A stretch of DNA of 6,828 nucleotides from Bacteroidota bacterium (GTDB taxonomy: Bacteria > Bacteroidota > Bacteroidia > Flavobacteriales_F > PHOS-HE28), in NCBI GenBank assembly GCA_963169595.1, contig CAUJFM010000164.1, positions 1 through 6,828 of the forward strand. Direction: 5' to 3'. The notes beneath the pieces are model-generated. The model was not told the DNA's origin. It was given only the letters and a program-made list of their open reading frames with translations, and made no database searches. Shown piece by piece: positions 4,763 to 6,828 of the stretch (the stretch's first letter is position 1; every line of letters begins with the position of its first letter). A program made the translations under genes and the position numbers.

Positions 4763-6576
4763 GTGTACAACTCGTAGTAGCGGCCCTCCTTCGCGATCAG
4801 CTCGGCGTGCGTGCCGCGTTCCGCAATGCGGCCCTGTTCGATCACCAGGATCTCCGTGGCCTGCCGGATGGTGCTCAGGCGGTGTGCGATCACGAAGGTG
4901 GTGCGGTCCTTCACCAGTTCGTTCAGGCTCTTCTGGATCAGTGCCTCGCTCTCGGTGTCCAGGTTGCTCGTGGCCTCATCCAGGATCAGGATCTTCGGGT
5001 CGGCCAGCATGGCCCGTGCGATGGCCACGCGCTGCCGTTGGCCGCCGCTCAGCTTCACGCCGCGCTCACCGATCACCGTGTCCAGTCCAAGTTCCATCCG
5101 GTCGGTGAACTCGTTCACGTACGCGCCTTTCACGGCCTTCATCAACTGATCCTCGGTGGCGTCCGGGCGGGGGAAGAGGATGTTCTCCCGGATCGTGCCC
5201 TCGAAGAGGAAGTCGTCCTGCAGCACCACGCCGAGGTGCTTGCGGTAGCTGCTCAGGCGCACCTTGCTCAGGTCGTGCCCATCGATGGTGACGGTGCCGG
5301 CGGTGGGGGTGAGGTAGGTCGCCACCAGTCCGGCGATGGTGCTCTTGCCGCTGCCGCTCGTGCCCACCAGTGCGATCACGGAGCCCTTCGTGGCAGTGAA
5401 GTCGATACCGTGCAGCACCTCCTTGCCCTCCTCGTAGGCGAAGCGCACATCGTGGAAGGCGATGTCACCCTTCACTTCGTCCAGCACGATGGGCCGTTCC
5501 TCGGCGATGTCCTCGGGCTGCATGTTCATGATCTCCTCGGTGCGGTCCAGTCCGGCGAAGGCTTCGGTGAGCTGGCTGCCGATGTTGCTCATCTGCACGA
5601 TGGGCGCGATCATGAAGCCGAGCAGCACGGTGAACTGCACGAACTCGCCGCTGGTGAGTTCACCGCCCACCATCTGGTAGGCTCCGATGCCCATGATGCC
5701 CGCGCTGGCCAGCCCGAGCAGCAGGGTGCTCATGCTGCTGATGAAGGAGGTGGCGGTGAGGCTGGTCCTCACGTTGTCGAAGAGCCGCTGCACGCCCCGC
5801 TCGAAGGTGCGGTTCTCCTGCTCCTCCGCGCCGAAGCCCTTGATCACGCGCACGCCGTTCAGCGATTCCGTCAGTCGACCGGTCACCTCCGCGTTGATGA
5901 CGCCCCTCGTGCGGAAGATGGGCCGGATGCGACCGAATGCCTTCATGGCCACAAAGGCGAAGATGCCCACCGGCACCAATGTGAAGAAGGTCATCCACGG
6001 GCTGATGTAGATGAGCCACACCAGCGAGATCAGCGCCGTGAGCGTGCCACCGATCAGCTGCACCAGACCGGTGCCCACCAGGTTGCGCACGCCCTCCACA
6101 TCGCTCATGATCCGGCTCACGAGCGCACCGCTCTTCGTGTTGTCGAAGAAGCTCGTGGGCAGCGAGAGGATCTTGCGCTGCACCTGCGTGCGTAGCTGGC
6201 TGATGAGCAGCTGCGCCTCCACGCTCAGCAGTTGGGTCAGGGCATAGCTCGTCACGCTCTGCACCACCAGCGCACCCACCACGGCGCCCAGCAGCACCCA
6301 CAGCATCTGCAGGTCGCCCTGTCCCACCACATCGTCCAGCAGGTATTTGGTGCTTCCCGGCAGCACCATGCCCGCCACGCGGCTCACCACGATCAGCAGC
6401 AGGCCCAGGAGCATGTGCTTGCGCCGGGGCCAGATGTACTGCCAGAATGCCGTGCGCCAGGTCACCTTGCGTTCGGCCTTGGGCAGTTCGCCGGCCTTCG
6501 CGCGCATCGTGGCCTTGGGACCGTTGGGTGTGCGCTCGGCGCGGGACGTGGGCAGTTTCGTGGTGGTCGGGAGCAT
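4744..6576 (-). CDS. ABC exporter half-transporter, MsbA/multidrug type (TMD-NBD fusion)
   Basis: From the ATG at 6576 the product is 610 residues, usual for a fused permease-ATPase that works as a homodimer in the inner membrane. A basic cytosolic stretch of about 50 residues precedes six predicted membrane segments near 55-73, 89-110, 167-192, 195-215, 277-300 and 312-333. The ATPase domain (about 370-610) is intact. It has A-loop Tyr381, Walker A GTSGSGKST (405-413), Q-loop Gln453, signature LSGGQ (509-513), Walker B ILILDE (529-534), D-loop SNLD (537-540) and H-loop His565. Both half-sites should hydrolyse ATP. MsbA-type proteins flip lipid A core or phospholipid and relatives export drugs; the cargo here cannot be read from sequence. 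The frame is open to an ATG at 6741, but that start would overlap the divergent gene at 6692, and the added residues look non-coding. No Shine-Dalgarno is seen. Confidence 0.93.
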   Translation of the reverse strand: MLPTTTKLPTSRAERTPNGPKATMRAKAGELPKAERKVTWRTAFWQYIWPRRKHMLLGLLLIVVSRVAGMVLPGSTKYLLDDVVGQGDLQMLWVLLGAVVGALVVQSVTSYALTQLLSVEAQLLISQLRTQVQRKILSLPTSFFDNTKSGALVSRIMSDVEGVRNLVGTGLVQLIGGTLTALISLVWLIYISPWMTFFTLVPVGIFAFVAMKAFGRIRPIFRTRGVINAEVTGRLTESLNGVRVIKGFGAEEQENRTFERGVQRLFDNVRTSLTATSFISSMSTLLLGLASAGIMGIGAYQMVGGELTSGEFVQFTVLLGFMIAPIVQMSNIGSQLTEAFAGLDRTEEIMNMQPEDIAEERPIVLDEVKGDIAFHDVRFAYEEGKEVLHGIDFTATKGSVIALVGTSGSGKSTIAGLVATYLTPTAGTVTIDGHDLSKVRLSSYRKHLGVVLQDDFLFEGTIRENILFPRPDATEDQLMKAVKGAYVNEFTDRMELGLDTVIGERGVKLSGGQRQRVAIARAMLADPKILILDEATSNLDTESEALIQKSLNELVKDRTTFVIAHRLSTIRQATEILVIEQGRIAERGTHAELIAKEGRYYELYTYQARI

Positions 6577-6691
6577 GGGTGGTCGCGTTTTGGCAATTCC
6601 CGGACCGTTCTTGTCGGCGCGCCGGATCGTCAGTGCCGCACTTCTGCCGACCTTGCGCCGCCTGAGCGTAACAGCGTTCCCGGCCCACGCC
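6577..6691. other. Divergent intergenic region, 115 bases
   Basis: This gap separates the minus-strand ABC exporter from the plus-strand gene at the right edge and must carry promoters for one or both. It is GC-rich. TTTTG at 6588-6592 could be a -33 element on the plus strand, but no TAnnTTTG partner is found at the right distance. I see no clear hairpin, repeat or operator. Confidence 0.4.
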
Positions 6692-6828
6692 ATGAAGATG
6701 CGCATCAACAAGCTGCTCGACCGAGCGCTCATCCCCGACAACGGAGGCGAACTGCTGCTCTACCAGCGCGGCGATGAGTACAGCATCGAGGTGGTCGGCA
6801 TCCGGGGCGAGCTGATGTCCACGGCCAT
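6692..6828 (+). CDS. N-terminus of a spermidine-synthase-like protein, truncated by the window edge
   Basis: The ATG at 6692 opens a frame of 45 codons that runs off the window without a stop. It begins MKMRINKLLDRALIPDNGG, followed by a strand-rich segment ELLLYQRGDEYSIEVVG and then GELMSTA. The order of an IPxxGGEL-LYQRG-EYSI block followed by GELM recalls the N-terminal beta region of spermidine-synthase-like SAM-binding proteins, which precedes the Rossmann methyltransferase-like fold. That fold would lie outside the window, so the call rests on memory of the N-terminal motif alone. A second Met at codon 3 is an alternative start. The gene diverges from the ABC exporter with 115 bases between starts. 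Codon use (GC-rich third positions) matches the neighbours, which supports it being real. Confidence 0.6.
   Translation, partial: MKMRINKLLDRALIPDNGGELLLYQRGDEYSIEVVGIRGELMSTA

Noticed and set aside
4807..6195. Open frame of 462 codons on the plus strand, opposite the ABC exporter
   Set aside because: The translation is full of His, Gln, Ala and Val repeats with no family features. It lies wholly antisense to a textbook ABC transporter with all ATPase motifs intact. Long antisense frames are expected from GC-rich codon use.
6577..6741. 55-codon N-terminal extension of the ABC exporter
   Set aside because: It would overlap the divergent coding start at 6692 and fill the only promoter space; the residues do not resemble known exporter N-termini.

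Overview
This GC-rich window (roughly 60 % by eye) most likely comes from a Bacteroidota chromosome, possibly one of the high-GC uncultured flavobacterial or sphingobacterial lineages. Three things point there. One gene encodes a secreted protein with a type IX secretion (T9SS) type A sorting tail, a system confined to the Bacteroidota and close relatives. Most starts lack a Shine-Dalgarno sequence. One candidate promoter fits the Bacteroidota pattern TTG-N~20-TAnnTTTG. The lineage within the phylum is a guess.

Layout. Positions 1-2385 are read on the minus strand. A PA-domain T9SS cargo protein (2385 down to 700) is followed by an intrinsic terminator (640-680). A promoter candidate (617-649) abuts the terminator and precedes yajQ (597-106). 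Only 16 bases after yajQ begins a truncated gene for a protein with a signal peptide (89 to the left edge). A 279-base divergent gap (2386-2664) separates this block from a plus-strand block; it holds inverted repeats and two stacked hairpins. The plus-strand block is a GNAT-type acyltransferase-like gene (2665-3783), an SRPBCC/AHSA1 protein (3876-4343) and a Nudix hydrolase (4346-4762), the last two almost certainly co-transcribed. A full ABC exporter half-transporter on the minus strand (6576-4744) converges on the Nudix gene, and their 3' ends overlap by 19 bases. At the right edge a divergent plus-strand gene begins (6692 onward), whose N-terminus resembles the spermidine-synthase-like family.

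How the genes relate. Apart from the SRPBCC-Nudix pair and the yajQ/signal-peptide pair, nothing ties them into one pathway. They look like ordinary chromosomal housekeeping and accessory genes: a nucleotide-binding regulator, a secreted protein, an acyltransferase-like protein, nucleotide-derivative hydrolysis and lipid or drug export. I see no mobile element, CRISPR array, tRNA, rRNA, toxin-antitoxin or defence cassette, and no convincing undescribed multi-gene system. The most distinctive structure is non-coding: the leader of the GNAT-like gene and the terminator-promoter junction ahead of yajQ.
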